This document shows positions 4,497-13,166 of a stretch of DNA of 15,521 bases, one piece after another (position 1 is the first letter of the stretch; each line of letters begins with the position of its first letter). The position numbers and the translations under genes were made by a program. Source of the stretch: Actinomycetes bacterium (GTDB lineage: Bacteria > Actinomycetota > Humimicrobiia > JAHJRV01); NCBI GenBank assembly GCA_030612085.1, contig JAUWOM010000013.1, forward strand, positions 1-15,521. The letters run 5' to 3'. Under the pieces are notes generated by a model. That model saw only the letters and a program-made list of their open reading frames with translations. It searched no databases and had not been told where the DNA came from.

Positions 4497-7400
4497 TTGT
4501 CTAAAAAACGCTACAAAAAAATAGAAAGATACAATTATTCCAGTGCTGAAGAGATTATGGATACACCAAATCTTATTGATATTCAGAAGAAGTCATTTGA
4601 GGAATTATTAAAACATGGAATAAAAGAGGTATTTGATGATATATCTCCTATCGAGGATTTTACAGAAACACTTCAACTTGAATTTGGTGACTATCATCTT
4701 CATGAAATGGATAAAAAAACAAAAAAAATATCCAGCGAAGTTTATCAAAAATGCCCAAGCTGTAATAAGAATACAGATATAAAATTTAATGAAGATATTT
4801 GTAAAGAGATAGACATTACTTATTGTGCACCTCTATGGGTTCTTGCAAGATTGAAAAATAAGGAAACTGGTGAAATAAAAGAACAACCAGTATTTTTAGG
4901 AGATTTACCACTTATGACTGGGAAGGGAACCTTTATTATTAATGGAACTGAGAGGGTAGTTGTTAGTCAGCTTGTTAGATCTCCAGGTGTTTACTTTGAT
5001 AGAGAAGTAGATAGAGAAACAGATGAAACTCTATTTAAGTGTAAACTTATCCCGAGTAGAGGAGCATGGTTAGAAATGACCTTTAATAAGAGGGGTGCTT
5101 TATTTTTAAGAATTGATAGAAAAAGGAAGCTACCTATAACCACATTTTTAAAGGCACTCGGATTTGGAGACAATGAAAAACTTAAAGAATTGTTCAAACA
5201 TTCAGAAGTAATAGATAAAACATTAGGAGTAGATACAACAGAGTCGCGTGAAGAAGCATTAATAGAAGTTTATAAAAAACAGAGACCTGGGGAACCACCA
5301 ACTTTAGATAGTGCCGAAGCTCTTATTGGTAACTTATTCTATAAACCAAAAAGATATGACCTGGGAAGAGTAGGTAGATATAAGTTGAATAAGAAATTAC
5401 AATTAGATATACCTTTAGAAAAAACCACTCTGTCAAAGGAAGATATTTTAGCAATAGTTAGATATATGATTCAGTTAAATCAGGGATTAGGGGAAATCGA
5501 TGATATAGATCATTTTGGCAATCGTAGGATAAGGACAGTTGGTGAGCTAATTCAAAACCAGTTAAGAATAGGTTTCTCAAGAATTGAGAAAGTTGTTAAG
5601 AATAGAATGACAACTCAAAATGTAAATGTTGTAACACCCCAATCACTGATTAATATAAGACCCATGGTTGCTATATTAAGGCAGTTTTATGGCAGTAGTC
5701 AGTTATCTCAATTTTTGGATCAAACAAATCCTTTAGCTGAATTAACCCATAAAAGGAGATTGACAGCTGTAGGACCGGGTGGTTTAAGTAGAGAGAGAGC
5801 AGGATTTGAGGTTAGAGATGTTCATTCATCTCATTATGGTAGGATGTGTCCAATAGAAACTCCTGAAGGTCCAAATATAGGCCTTATTGGCTCCTTAGCG
5901 ACTTATGCAAAGATAAGTGATATGGGATTTATACAAACACCATATAGGAAAGTTGAAAAAGGTATCATAACAGATGAAATAGAATATATTGATGCTGACG
6001 AAGAGGAAGAACTTGTGATTGCTCAATATAATATTCCCGTAAATAAGAAAGGGAAGATTAAAGGGAAAGAAGTTGTAGTGAGGAGAAGAGGTGAAGTAAA
6101 TACAGTTGTTTCTAATAAAGTAGATCACATAGACATATCACCAAGACAGATATTTTCTGTTTCTACCTCGTTGATTCCATTTTTAGAGCATAATGATGCA
6201 CCACGTGCACTTATGGGTTCAAATATGCAAAGGCAGGCAGTACCATTAATTAAAACCGAAGCACCTTTAATAGGAACTGGTATGGAGTATAAAACTGCAG
6301 TTGATTCTGGTGATGTTATACTTGCAAAAGAAAGTGGAACTGTTACTAAAGTATGTGCAGATTACATAGAGATAAATTACAAGAATTTAGGTTCAACAAG
6401 ACATAAATTACATAAATTTAGAAGATCAAATCAAGGAACTTGTGTAAATCAAAAGCCTTTAGTTTATGCTGGAAATAAAGTAAAAAAGAAAGAGGTCATA
6501 GTCGACGGACAAGCAATAAGTAATGGAGAACTGGCATTAGGGAAAAATTTGTTGGTAGCATTTTTACCCTGGGAAGGATATAACTACGAGGATGCAATTA
6601 TTATCAGTGAAAGGTTAGTGAAAGAGGATATTCTTTCATCAATTCATATAGAAAAGCATGAGATTGAAGCAAGATCTATCAAATTGGGTGATGAGGAAAT
6701 CACAAGAGATATACCAAATGTTAGTGAAGGAGCATTAAAAAATTTAGATGAAAGAGGAATAGTTAGAATTGGGGCTGAGATCAAGACAGGGGATATTTTA
6801 GTTGGGAAGGTAACACCTAAAGGTGAAACAGAATTGACGGCAGAAGAAAAGTTACTTCGTGCCATATTTGGAGAGAAGGCAAAGGAAGTAAGAGATACTT
6901 CTTTAACAGTTCCACATGGAGAGTCCGGTAAAGTAATGGATGTGAAATCTTTTTCAAGGGAAGAGGGACACGAACTTGCACCAGGCGTAGACAAATTGGT
7001 TAGAGTTTATATTGCAAAAAAAAGGAAAGTATCAGTCGGGGATAAGTTATCAGGGAGACATGGAAATAAGGGTGTAATTTCAATAATACTTCCCGAAGAG
7101 GATATGCCTTATATGGAAGACGGGACCCCTGTAGATGTTGTCTTAAATCCATTGGGTGTTCCTTCAAGAATGAATGTTGGACAGATATTAGAAACCCATT
7201 TAGGATGGGCTGCAAAAGTAGGATGGGATGATGATGGTGTAAAAAGAAGTGATGAAGGATCTGTTTACATATCAACTCCTATTTTTGAAGGTGCTAATGA
7301 AAATGAAATAAGAAAAGTGCTCAAAAAAGCAGGATTGCCAACAAGTGGAAAAACTTGGTTGTATAATGGAAGAACTGGAAAAAGATTTAAACAGCCAATT

Positions 7401-7886
7401 GCAGTTGGTTACATGTATATAATGAAATTACACCATTTAGTAGATGATAAAATTCATGCAAGGTCAACAGGACCCTATTCTTTAGTAACCCAACAACCAC
7501 TTGGAGGTAAAGCTCAATTTGGTGGACAGAGATTTGGTGAGATGGAAGTGTGGGCTCTTGATGCTTATGGAGCAGCTTATACTCTTCAAGAAATGTTAAC
7601 AATAAAATCTGATGATGTTTTTGGAAGAGTAAAAGCATATGAAGCAATTGTTAAAGGGGAGCCGATTGAAGCTCCCAAGATACCAGAATCTTTTAAAGTA
7701 CTTGTTAAAGAAATTAAGAGCTTAGGATTAAATGTTGAAATTCTATCTAAGAATGGAGAAAAGTTAGAGTTAATAGATACTGGTGAAGATATGTATAAAA
7801 CTATTGAAGAATTAGATATAAATTTACAGAGAGAAGAGAAAGAAATTATAGAGATATTAGAGGACACAAAACTTTCTAAAAATTAG
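4497..7886 (+). CDS. rpoB: DNA-directed RNA polymerase subunit beta
   Basis: The beta subunit forms one pincer of the polymerase and part of the active site. It starts at TTG after GAGGAGTGA (4482-4490). At 1129 aa it is compact compared with E. coli (1342) and B. subtilis (1193). Visible landmarks are FIINGTERVVVSQLVRSPGV near residues 150-170; the rifampicin pocket (SQFLDQTNPLAELTHKRRLTAVG, D408, H418, R421), where the E. coli S531 position is T423; YGRMCPIETPEGPNIGLIGS; the catalytic-site lysines K850 and K858 in GDKLSGRHGNKG; and the C-terminal KAQFGGQRFGEMEVWALDAY. Residues 71-110 are unusual: a CPSC motif (C86, C89) followed by C102 and C110. rpoC starts 12 nt after the TAG, with its ribosome site overlapping that stop. 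Confidence 0.99.
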   Translation: MSKKRYKKIERYNYSSAEEIMDTPNLIDIQKKSFEELLKHGIKEVFDDISPIEDFTETLQLEFGDYHLHEMDKKTKKISSEVYQKCPSCNKNTDIKFNEDICKEIDITYCAPLWVLARLKNKETGEIKEQPVFLGDLPLMTGKGTFIINGTERVVVSQLVRSPGVYFDREVDRETDETLFKCKLIPSRGAWLEMTFNKRGALFLRIDRKRKLPITTFLKALGFGDNEKLKELFKHSEVIDKTLGVDTTESREEALIEVYKKQRPGEPPTLDSAEALIGNLFYKPKRYDLGRVGRYKLNKKLQLDIPLEKTTLSKEDILAIVRYMIQLNQGLGEIDDIDHFGNRRIRTVGELIQNQLRIGFSRIEKVVKNRMTTQNVNVVTPQSLINIRPMVAILRQFYGSSQLSQFLDQTNPLAELTHKRRLTAVGPGGLSRERAGFEVRDVHSSHYGRMCPIETPEGPNIGLIGSLATYAKISDMGFIQTPYRKVEKGIITDEIEYIDADEEEELVIAQYNIPVNKKGKIKGKEVVVRRRGEVNTVVSNKVDHIDISPRQIFSVSTSLIPFLEHNDAPRALMGSNMQRQAVPLIKTEAPLIGTGMEYKTAVDSGDVILAKESGTVTKVCADYIEINYKNLGSTRHKLHKFRRSNQGTCVNQKPLVYAGNKVKKKEVIVDGQAISNGELALGKNLLVAFLPWEGYNYEDAIIISERLVKEDILSSIHIEKHEIEARSIKLGDEEITRDIPNVSEGALKNLDERGIVRIGAEIKTGDILVGKVTPKGETELTAEEKLLRAIFGEKAKEVRDTSLTVPHGESGKVMDVKSFSREEGHELAPGVDKLVRVYIAKKRKVSVGDKLSGRHGNKGVISIILPEEDMPYMEDGTPVDVVLNPLGVPSRMNVGQILETHLGWAAKVGWDDDGVKRSDEGSVYISTPIFEGANENEIRKVLKKAGLPTSGKTWLYNGRTGKRFKQPIAVGYMYIMKLHHLVDDKIHARSTGPYSLVTQQPLGGKAQFGGQRFGEMEVWALDAYGAAYTLQEMLTIKSDDVFGRVKAYEAIVKGEPIEAPKIPESFKVLVKEIKSLGLNVEILSKNGEKLELIDTGEDMYKTIEELDINLQREEKEIIEILEDTKLSKN

Positions 7887-7898
7887 GAGGTAAGTTTT

Positions 7899-10800
7899 TT
7901 GTTAGATGTTAATCTTTTTGATGCAATTAGAATTGGAATAGCAACTCCGGAACAGATTAGGTCATGGTCAAATGGAGAGGTAAAAAAGCCTGAAACTATA
8001 AATTATCGTACTCTTAAACCAGAAAAAGATGGACTTTTCTGTGAAAAGATCTTTGGACCATCAAAGGATTGGGAGTGTTACTGCGGTAAGTATAAAAGAA
8101 TAAGATTTAAGGGAATAATTTGTGAAAGATGTGGAGTTGAGGTAACCAGGTCAAAAGTTAGAAGAGAAAGAATGGGTCATATAGAACTTGCATCACCAGT
8201 AGTACATATATGGTTTTTTAAAGGTATTCCATCAAGATTGGGTTATTTATTAGATATATCACCTAAAGATCTGGATAAGGTAATCTATTTCGCCTCATAC
8301 ATCATTACTTCAATTGATAAAGATAGAAGAGTTTTAGAAAAGGAAGAAATTGAAAATATTGTAGATGTTAGAACAAATCAGTTAAAAGAGGAACACAAAG
8401 AGAGAGTGGAAGATTTATTATCAATAATAACTGATAGATTTCCTGATCAATTAGATGATCAGGAAAAATTAACTGATGAAGAAAAGGAAGAATATTTAAA
8501 GCTAAAAAGTGAGATAGATAAAGACATTAAAGAGGATTATCAATATACACAAGAACAAATTGAAACAGCAAAACAGGCTTATAAAGAATTTATGAAGTTA
8601 GAGGAAAAACAACTCATCGATGATGAAAGAGTTTTCCGAGAAATGAAGCTCATGTATACAGAATATTTTACCGGTGGTATGGGGGCGGAAGCAATGAAAG
8701 AGATGCTTGTCAAATTGGATTGTCATGCAGAAACTGAGAAACTTAGAAAGATACTTAAAAAAGCTAAGGGGCAAAAACAAATTCGCGCTATCAAAAGATT
8801 AAAAGTGGTAGCTGCATTTGATAACACAGACAATCGCCCTCAAGATATCATAATGGAAGCGATACCTGTTATACCACCCGATTTAAGACCGATGGTTCAG
8901 TTGGATGGCGGGAGATTTGCAACATCGGATCTTAATGATCTTTATCGAAGGGTTATAAATAGAAATAATAGATTAAAAAAGCTTTTAGATCTAGGAGCCC
9001 CAGAGGTTATAGTTAATAATGAGAAAAGAATGTTACAAGAATCTGTTGATGCACTTTTTGACAATGGAAGGAGAGGTAGACCAGTAACAGGTCCTGGAAA
9101 TCGTGCCTTAAAATCTCTTTCAGATATGCTCAAAGGAAAACAAGGAAGATTTCGTCAAAATCTATTAGGTAGGAGAGTTGATTACTCTGGCCGTTCGGTA
9201 ATTGTAGTTAATCCAAAATTGAAGATAAATCAGTGTGGAATTCCAAAGCCAATGGCTTTAGAGCTTTTTAAACCTTTTATAATGAGGATGCTTGTTGATT
9301 TAGGACACAGTCAAAATATAAAAAGTGCTAAAAGAATGGTGGAAAGAGGAAAGCCAATTGTTTGGGATGTACTTGAAAAAGTGGTAGAAGATCATCCAGT
9401 GCTACTTAATAGAGCTCCAACACTACATCGTTTGGGAGTACAAGCATTTTTACCTATACTTGTAGAAGGAAAAGCAATTCAGATACATCCTCTTGTATGT
9501 ACTGCTTTTAATGCAGATTTTGATGGTGACCAAATGGCTGTTCATGTTCCCCTTTCTCAGGGGGCTCAAGCTGAATCAAGAATTCTTATGATGTCAAGCA
9601 ATAATCTTCTTTCACCAACAGCGGGTAAACCGCTTGTAACACCAAGCCAGGATATGGTTTTAGGAATATACCATTTAACATCTCAACAAGAAGGTCAAGC
9701 TGGAGAGGGTAAATTTTATTATGGTCTGGATGAAGCATTGCTTGCACATGAGTTTGAAAAATTATCTCTTCAAGCTCCAATACGACTTCAATTTAGAGAA
9801 AAAGTAAGAAAAACAACGTTGGGAAGAACAATATTTAATTCTATTTTACCTGAAGATTATCCCTTTATAAATTCTCCAATAGATAAGAAGCAATTATCAA
9901 CAATTGTTACAGAGATAATAAATACCTATTCAAATGAGTTAGCCTCAAAGATTTTAGATGGGATGAAGAAACTTGGTTTCTCTCACGCTACCGAAGAAGG
10001 AATAACCATTGGAATAGAGGACATTAAAATTCCAGAAAAGAAAACAGAAATTTTAAAGGAGAGTGAAGGGATTGTTGAAGAGATAAACTCAAGTTTCAAA
10101 AAAGGCTTAATGACAAATGATGAAAGACTTCATAGGGTTGTTCAACAGTGGTCCAAAACAACAGAGGAAGTTGGTGAGGAAATGGAGAGAAATTTTGGAA
10201 AATTTAATCCAATTTATATGATGGCTAATTCAGGAGCTAGAGGGAATGTAAAGCAGCTAAGACAATTAGCAGGTATGAGAGGTCTTGTTGCAGATGCTAG
10301 GGGAGAGATAATTGATAAACCTATCAAATCAAATTTTAGAGAGGGTCTATCAGTTCTTGAATATTTCCTTTCAACACATGGCGCAAGACAAGGTTTAGCA
10401 GATACCGCTCTTCGTACAGCTGACTCAGGATACCTAACAAGAAGATTGGTAGATGTATCCCAGGATGTTATAGTTAAAGAGCATAACTGTGGTACCAAGG
10501 AAGGTAGAGATATATATGTTCTCACCTTAGAGGGTGAACCAAATCCAAGTTTATTAGGTAGAATATGTAATAAAACAGTTGCTGACCCTTCAACAGGTGA
10601 AATAATTATGAAATCTATGGAGTTAGTTACTCAAGGTCATATTAAAAAATTAATAGAATCTAATGTAGAAATGGTAAATGTTAGATCTGTATTAAATTGC
10701 AAGGTTGAACATGGAGTTTGTAAAATGTGTTATGGTGAAGATTTGGCAACCGGAAAATTAGTAGAAATTGGTGAAGCTGTTGGAATAATTGCCGCTCAGT

Positions 10801-12017
10801 CTATTGGAGAGCCAGGAACACAGCTTACTATGCGTACTTTTCATACAGGAGGTGTAGCGAGTACATATATTCAGAAACCAATAAGAGCTCCAGTTGATGG
10901 TGAGTTAATAATTCCTTCTACAGTTTTGAAGAAGTTCAAAATGACCAAAAAAGCTTTAAAAGAAGAGAGAAATAAGAGGGAGAAGGAAGGTAAAGAATTC
11001 TTTTCTAAGAATATAGATCACCTTACTCGTAGATTTATGTTGCAAGTAGAGATGGATGATAAAAAGTTGGTTGATGTAATGATGCATAGAGGAGAGAAAT
11101 TAGAAATAACCACGAAGAAAAATGTTAAAAAAAGCGAGATTATTGCAAAGGTAATACAAACTGCGAAGAGGAAGAAATATAGTCATAAACATGAGAAAGC
11201 CTATGAAGCTATGGATATAACTGCTGGTCTTCCTAAAGTTGTTGAGCTTTTTGAAGCGAGAAAACCTAAAGGACAGGCAATAATTTCAGAAACCAGTGGA
11301 AAGGTTGAAATAAAAGAAACTGATAAATATACTAAGGTTATAGTAACTGATAAAAAAGGAAAAGAATTTTCCTATACGGTATCACCCAGATCCAGGATAC
11401 TCGTCAACATAGGAGATGATGTTATTGCAGGACAACAATTAACTGATGGTTCCAGAAATCCTCATGATATCTTAAAAGTACAGGGTGTGAAAGATACACA
11501 AACGCACCTTGTAAGTGAGGTTCAAAATGTTTATAAATCTCAGGGTGTTGATATACATGATAAACATTTAGAAATAATAGTAAGGCAAATGTTTAAAAAA
11601 GTTGCTATAATAAAGCCAGGAGATACTAATTTTTTACCAGGTCAGTTAGTAAATAAAATCGCTTTTCAAAAGATAAACGAAGATATAAAATCCAAAAGGA
11701 AGAAACCAGCTACTGCCAGACAGACATTAATGGGAATAACCAAAGCTGCATTAGCTACGGATAGTTTCTTATCAGCCGCATCGTTTCAGGAAACCACGAA
11801 GGTTCTTACAGATGCTTCACTAAATTATAGTGTTGATCCACTTTTAGGAATAAAAGAGAATGTAATAATAGGTAAATTGATTCCAGCTGGAACTGGTATG
11901 GGGGAGTACAGGAAAGTTGAAATAAATTATCCGGAAGAGTATCAACAGGAGGAGCTATTATTGTTATCTGAAATGGGTAAAGAATTATCTGAAATAAGCA
12001 AAGAAGATTTAAAATAA
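7899..12017 (+). CDS. rpoC: DNA-directed RNA polymerase subunit beta'
   Basis: Beta' carries the catalytic magnesium site and the clamp. The TTG start follows AGGAGGTAAG (7885-7894), which overlaps the rpoB stop, so the pair is translationally coupled. The N-terminal zinc finger is C60-x-C62...C75-xx-C78. The catalytic NADFDGDQMAVH gives D540, D542 and D544. The second zinc site is C864, C934, C941 and C944 (CKVEHGVCKMC). The bridge helix/trigger loop region includes GVASTYIQKPIRAP after EPGTQLTMRTFHTGG. A charged, probably coiled-coil insert (about residues 145-245) precedes LIDDERVFREM and GQKQIRAIKRLKVVAAF, an arrangement I associate with Actinomycetota and Chloroflexota beta'. The length of 1372 aa fits that type. 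No frameshift or split is seen. Confidence 0.99.
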   Translation: MLDVNLFDAIRIGIATPEQIRSWSNGEVKKPETINYRTLKPEKDGLFCEKIFGPSKDWECYCGKYKRIRFKGIICERCGVEVTRSKVRRERMGHIELASPVVHIWFFKGIPSRLGYLLDISPKDLDKVIYFASYIITSIDKDRRVLEKEEIENIVDVRTNQLKEEHKERVEDLLSIITDRFPDQLDDQEKLTDEEKEEYLKLKSEIDKDIKEDYQYTQEQIETAKQAYKEFMKLEEKQLIDDERVFREMKLMYTEYFTGGMGAEAMKEMLVKLDCHAETEKLRKILKKAKGQKQIRAIKRLKVVAAFDNTDNRPQDIIMEAIPVIPPDLRPMVQLDGGRFATSDLNDLYRRVINRNNRLKKLLDLGAPEVIVNNEKRMLQESVDALFDNGRRGRPVTGPGNRALKSLSDMLKGKQGRFRQNLLGRRVDYSGRSVIVVNPKLKINQCGIPKPMALELFKPFIMRMLVDLGHSQNIKSAKRMVERGKPIVWDVLEKVVEDHPVLLNRAPTLHRLGVQAFLPILVEGKAIQIHPLVCTAFNADFDGDQMAVHVPLSQGAQAESRILMMSSNNLLSPTAGKPLVTPSQDMVLGIYHLTSQQEGQAGEGKFYYGLDEALLAHEFEKLSLQAPIRLQFREKVRKTTLGRTIFNSILPEDYPFINSPIDKKQLSTIVTEIINTYSNELASKILDGMKKLGFSHATEEGITIGIEDIKIPEKKTEILKESEGIVEEINSSFKKGLMTNDERLHRVVQQWSKTTEEVGEEMERNFGKFNPIYMMANSGARGNVKQLRQLAGMRGLVADARGEIIDKPIKSNFREGLSVLEYFLSTHGARQGLADTALRTADSGYLTRRLVDVSQDVIVKEHNCGTKEGRDIYVLTLEGEPNPSLLGRICNKTVADPSTGEIIMKSMELVTQGHIKKLIESNVEMVNVRSVLNCKVEHGVCKMCYGEDLATGKLVEIGEAVGIIAAQSIGEPGTQLTMRTFHTGGVASTYIQKPIRAPVDGELIIPSTVLKKFKMTKKALKEERNKREKEGKEFFSKNIDHLTRRFMLQVEMDDKKLVDVMMHRGEKLEITTKKNVKKSEIIAKVIQTAKRKKYSHKHEKAYEAMDITAGLPKVVELFEARKPKGQAIISETSGKVEIKETDKYTKVIVTDKKGKEFSYTVSPRSRILVNIGDDVIAGQQLTDGSRNPHDILKVQGVKDTQTHLVSEVQNVYKSQGVDIHDKHLEIIVRQMFKKVAIIKPGDTNFLPGQLVNKIAFQKINEDIKSKRKKPATARQTLMGITKAALATDSFLSAASFQETTKVLTDASLNYSVDPLLGIKENVIIGKLIPAGTGMGEYRKVEINYPEEYQQEELLLLSEMGKELSEISKEDLK

Positions 12018-12078
12018 GTTATAATAGATAAAGATGGAAAGAAAAGTGATTTATTAGTTAATGCAAAACCGGACATTT

Positions 12079-12110
12079 CTAAATTGGTACTACACATTTA
12101 GTTATTTTTT
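12079..12110 (+). terminator. Weak terminator candidate between rpoC and rpsL
   Basis: CTAAAT (12079-12084) pairs with ATTTAG (12096-12101), followed by TTATTTTTT (12102-12110). The stem is only 6 bp with one G-C pair and the loop is 11 nt, so termination would be inefficient. Its place just before a strong promoter makes partial rpoC termination plausible. Confidence 0.35.
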
Positions 12111-12112
12111 AG

Positions 12113-12141
12113 TTGACAACAAAAGAAATGAATGTTATTAT
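12113..12141 (+). promoter_or_regulatory. Near-consensus sigma-70-type promoter for the str operon
   Basis: A perfect -35 TTGACA (12113-12118) is 17 nt from TATTAT (12136-12141), which is preceded by TGT, giving an extended -10. Transcription would start near 12148, leaving a leader of about 78 nt before rpsL. This is the best promoter in the window and indicates that rpsL-rpsG-fusA-tuf has its own strong start, independent of rpoBC. Confidence 0.82.
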
Positions 12142-12225
12142 CTCTTTTTGTATTTAAAAGGATTTAATTTTGGTTTAATATAGTTAATATAAATTTTATA
12201 TGGTAAGTAAGGAGGCATTTAAAGT

Positions 12226-12600
12226 TTGCCAACCATAAATCAATTAGTTAAAACAAAAAGAAAGAGAATTGAAGCGAAGAATAAAAATCCAGCACTACAA
12301 GGAAATCCTCAAAAAAGAGGAGTTTGCACTAGAGTTTGGACAATGACGCCAAAAAAACCTAACTCAGCTTTGCGTAAAGTAGCAAGAGTAAGATTAACAA
12401 ATGGGATGGAGGTAACAGCTTATATACCAGGAGAAGGACATAATCTTCAAGAACACTCTATTGTTTTAATTAGAGGTGGACGTGTTAAGGATCTCCCAGG
12501 AATAAGATATAAGATAGTTAGAAATGTCCTTGACACTACTGGAGTTGAGGGTAGAAGAAAAGCAAGATCCAAGTATGGAGCTAAGGCTCCTGAGGAATAA
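12226..12600 (+). CDS. rpsL: Ribosomal protein S12
   Basis: S12 sits at the decoding centre of the 30S subunit and controls accuracy. It is the streptomycin-resistance locus. The 124-residue length equals the E. coli protein. It begins PTINQLVKTKRKRIEAKNKN and carries the decoding loop TPKKPNSALRKVARVRL (about residues 41-57) and the RGGRVKDLPGIRYKIVRN segment (about 84-101). Both lysines linked to streptomycin sensitivity are present (in PKKPN and in RVKDLPG), as is the Asp that is methylthiolated in some bacteria. The TTG start follows TAAGGAGG (12208-12215). It is the first gene of the str operon; rpsG follows after 13 nt. Confidence 0.98.
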   Translation: MPTINQLVKTKRKRIEAKNKNPALQGNPQKRGVCTRVWTMTPKKPNSALRKVARVRLTNGMEVTAYIPGEGHNLQEHSIVLIRGGRVKDLPGIRYKIVRNVLDTTGVEGRRKARSKYGAKAPEE

Positions 12601-12613
12601 AACAGGAGGAGTT

Positions 12614-13084
12614 ATGTCAAGAAGAGGTGTAGCAAAAAAAAGAACAATAGTACCAGACTACAAATATAGAAGTAAACTCATAACTAGGCTTATTAACAAT
12701 ATTATGTTAAAAGGTAAAAAAACTGTTGCAGAAAAAATAGTTTATGATAGTTTGGATATAGTTAAAGAGAGAACTAAAAAAGATCCAGTTGAGGTATTTA
12801 CTAAAGCATTGGAAAATGTAAGACCGTTCCTTGAAGTTAGATCAAGAAGAGTTGGTGGAGCTACTTATCAAGTTCCTGTAGAAGTTCGTTCTTATAGAGC
12901 AGAATCCCTATCATTTAGGTGGATAATAAATTTTGCAAAACAGCGCAAGGAAAAGGGTATGTCATCAAAACTTGCGGGTGAGATATTAGATGCGGCAAAT
13001 AATATTGGAGCATCTATAAAGAAGAGAGAAAATATGCATAAAATGGCAGAAGCAAATAAAGCATTTGCTCACTACAGATGGTAA
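12614..13084 (+). CDS. rpsG: Ribosomal protein S7
   Basis: S7 nucleates assembly of the 30S head and lies near the E-site tRNA. In E. coli it also represses str operon translation. The protein is 156 aa, the typical bacterial size, beginning SRRGVAKKRTIVPDYKYRSK. It contains the signature KALENVRPFLEVRSRRVGGA (about residues 72-91) and YQVPVEVRSYRAESLSFRWI (about 93-112), and ends AEANKAFAHYRW. The ATG has a strong AGGAGGAG site (12604-12611). The same frame is open back to 12524, but that part overlaps the end of rpsL and lacks support, so the ATG at 12614 is chosen. Confidence 0.98.
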   Translation: MSRRGVAKKRTIVPDYKYRSKLITRLINNIMLKGKKTVAEKIVYDSLDIVKERTKKDPVEVFTKALENVRPFLEVRSRRVGGATYQVPVEVRSYRAESLSFRWIINFAKQRKEKGMSSKLAGEILDAANNIGASIKKRENMHKMAEANKAFAHYRW

Positions 13085-13151
13085 TTAAATAAAATATAAA
13101 AATTAACTTAAAAAATTTTAAGATATGCGTAAAGATATTAAATTACTTAAA

Positions 13152-13162
13152 AAAAGGTCGAT
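13152..13162 (+). promoter_or_regulatory. Ribosome binding site that sets the fusA start at ATG 13167
   Basis: AAAAGGTCGAT resembles the AAAGGTGAT site used for nusG. AGGT ends 8 nt before ATG 13167. An upstream in-frame ATG at 13125 has only AT-rich sequence before it and no Shine-Dalgarno. Confidence 0.65.
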
Positions 13163-13166
13163 AAAG

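Noticed and set aside
12524..12613. Upstream extension of rpsG
   Set aside because: It overlaps the end of rpsL and lacks family similarity; ATG 12614 has a strong ribosome site and gives the standard 156-aa S7.
13125..13166. Fourteen-residue N-terminal extension of EF-G
   Set aside because: No Shine-Dalgarno precedes 13125, and the product from 13167 starts as other EF-G proteins do.
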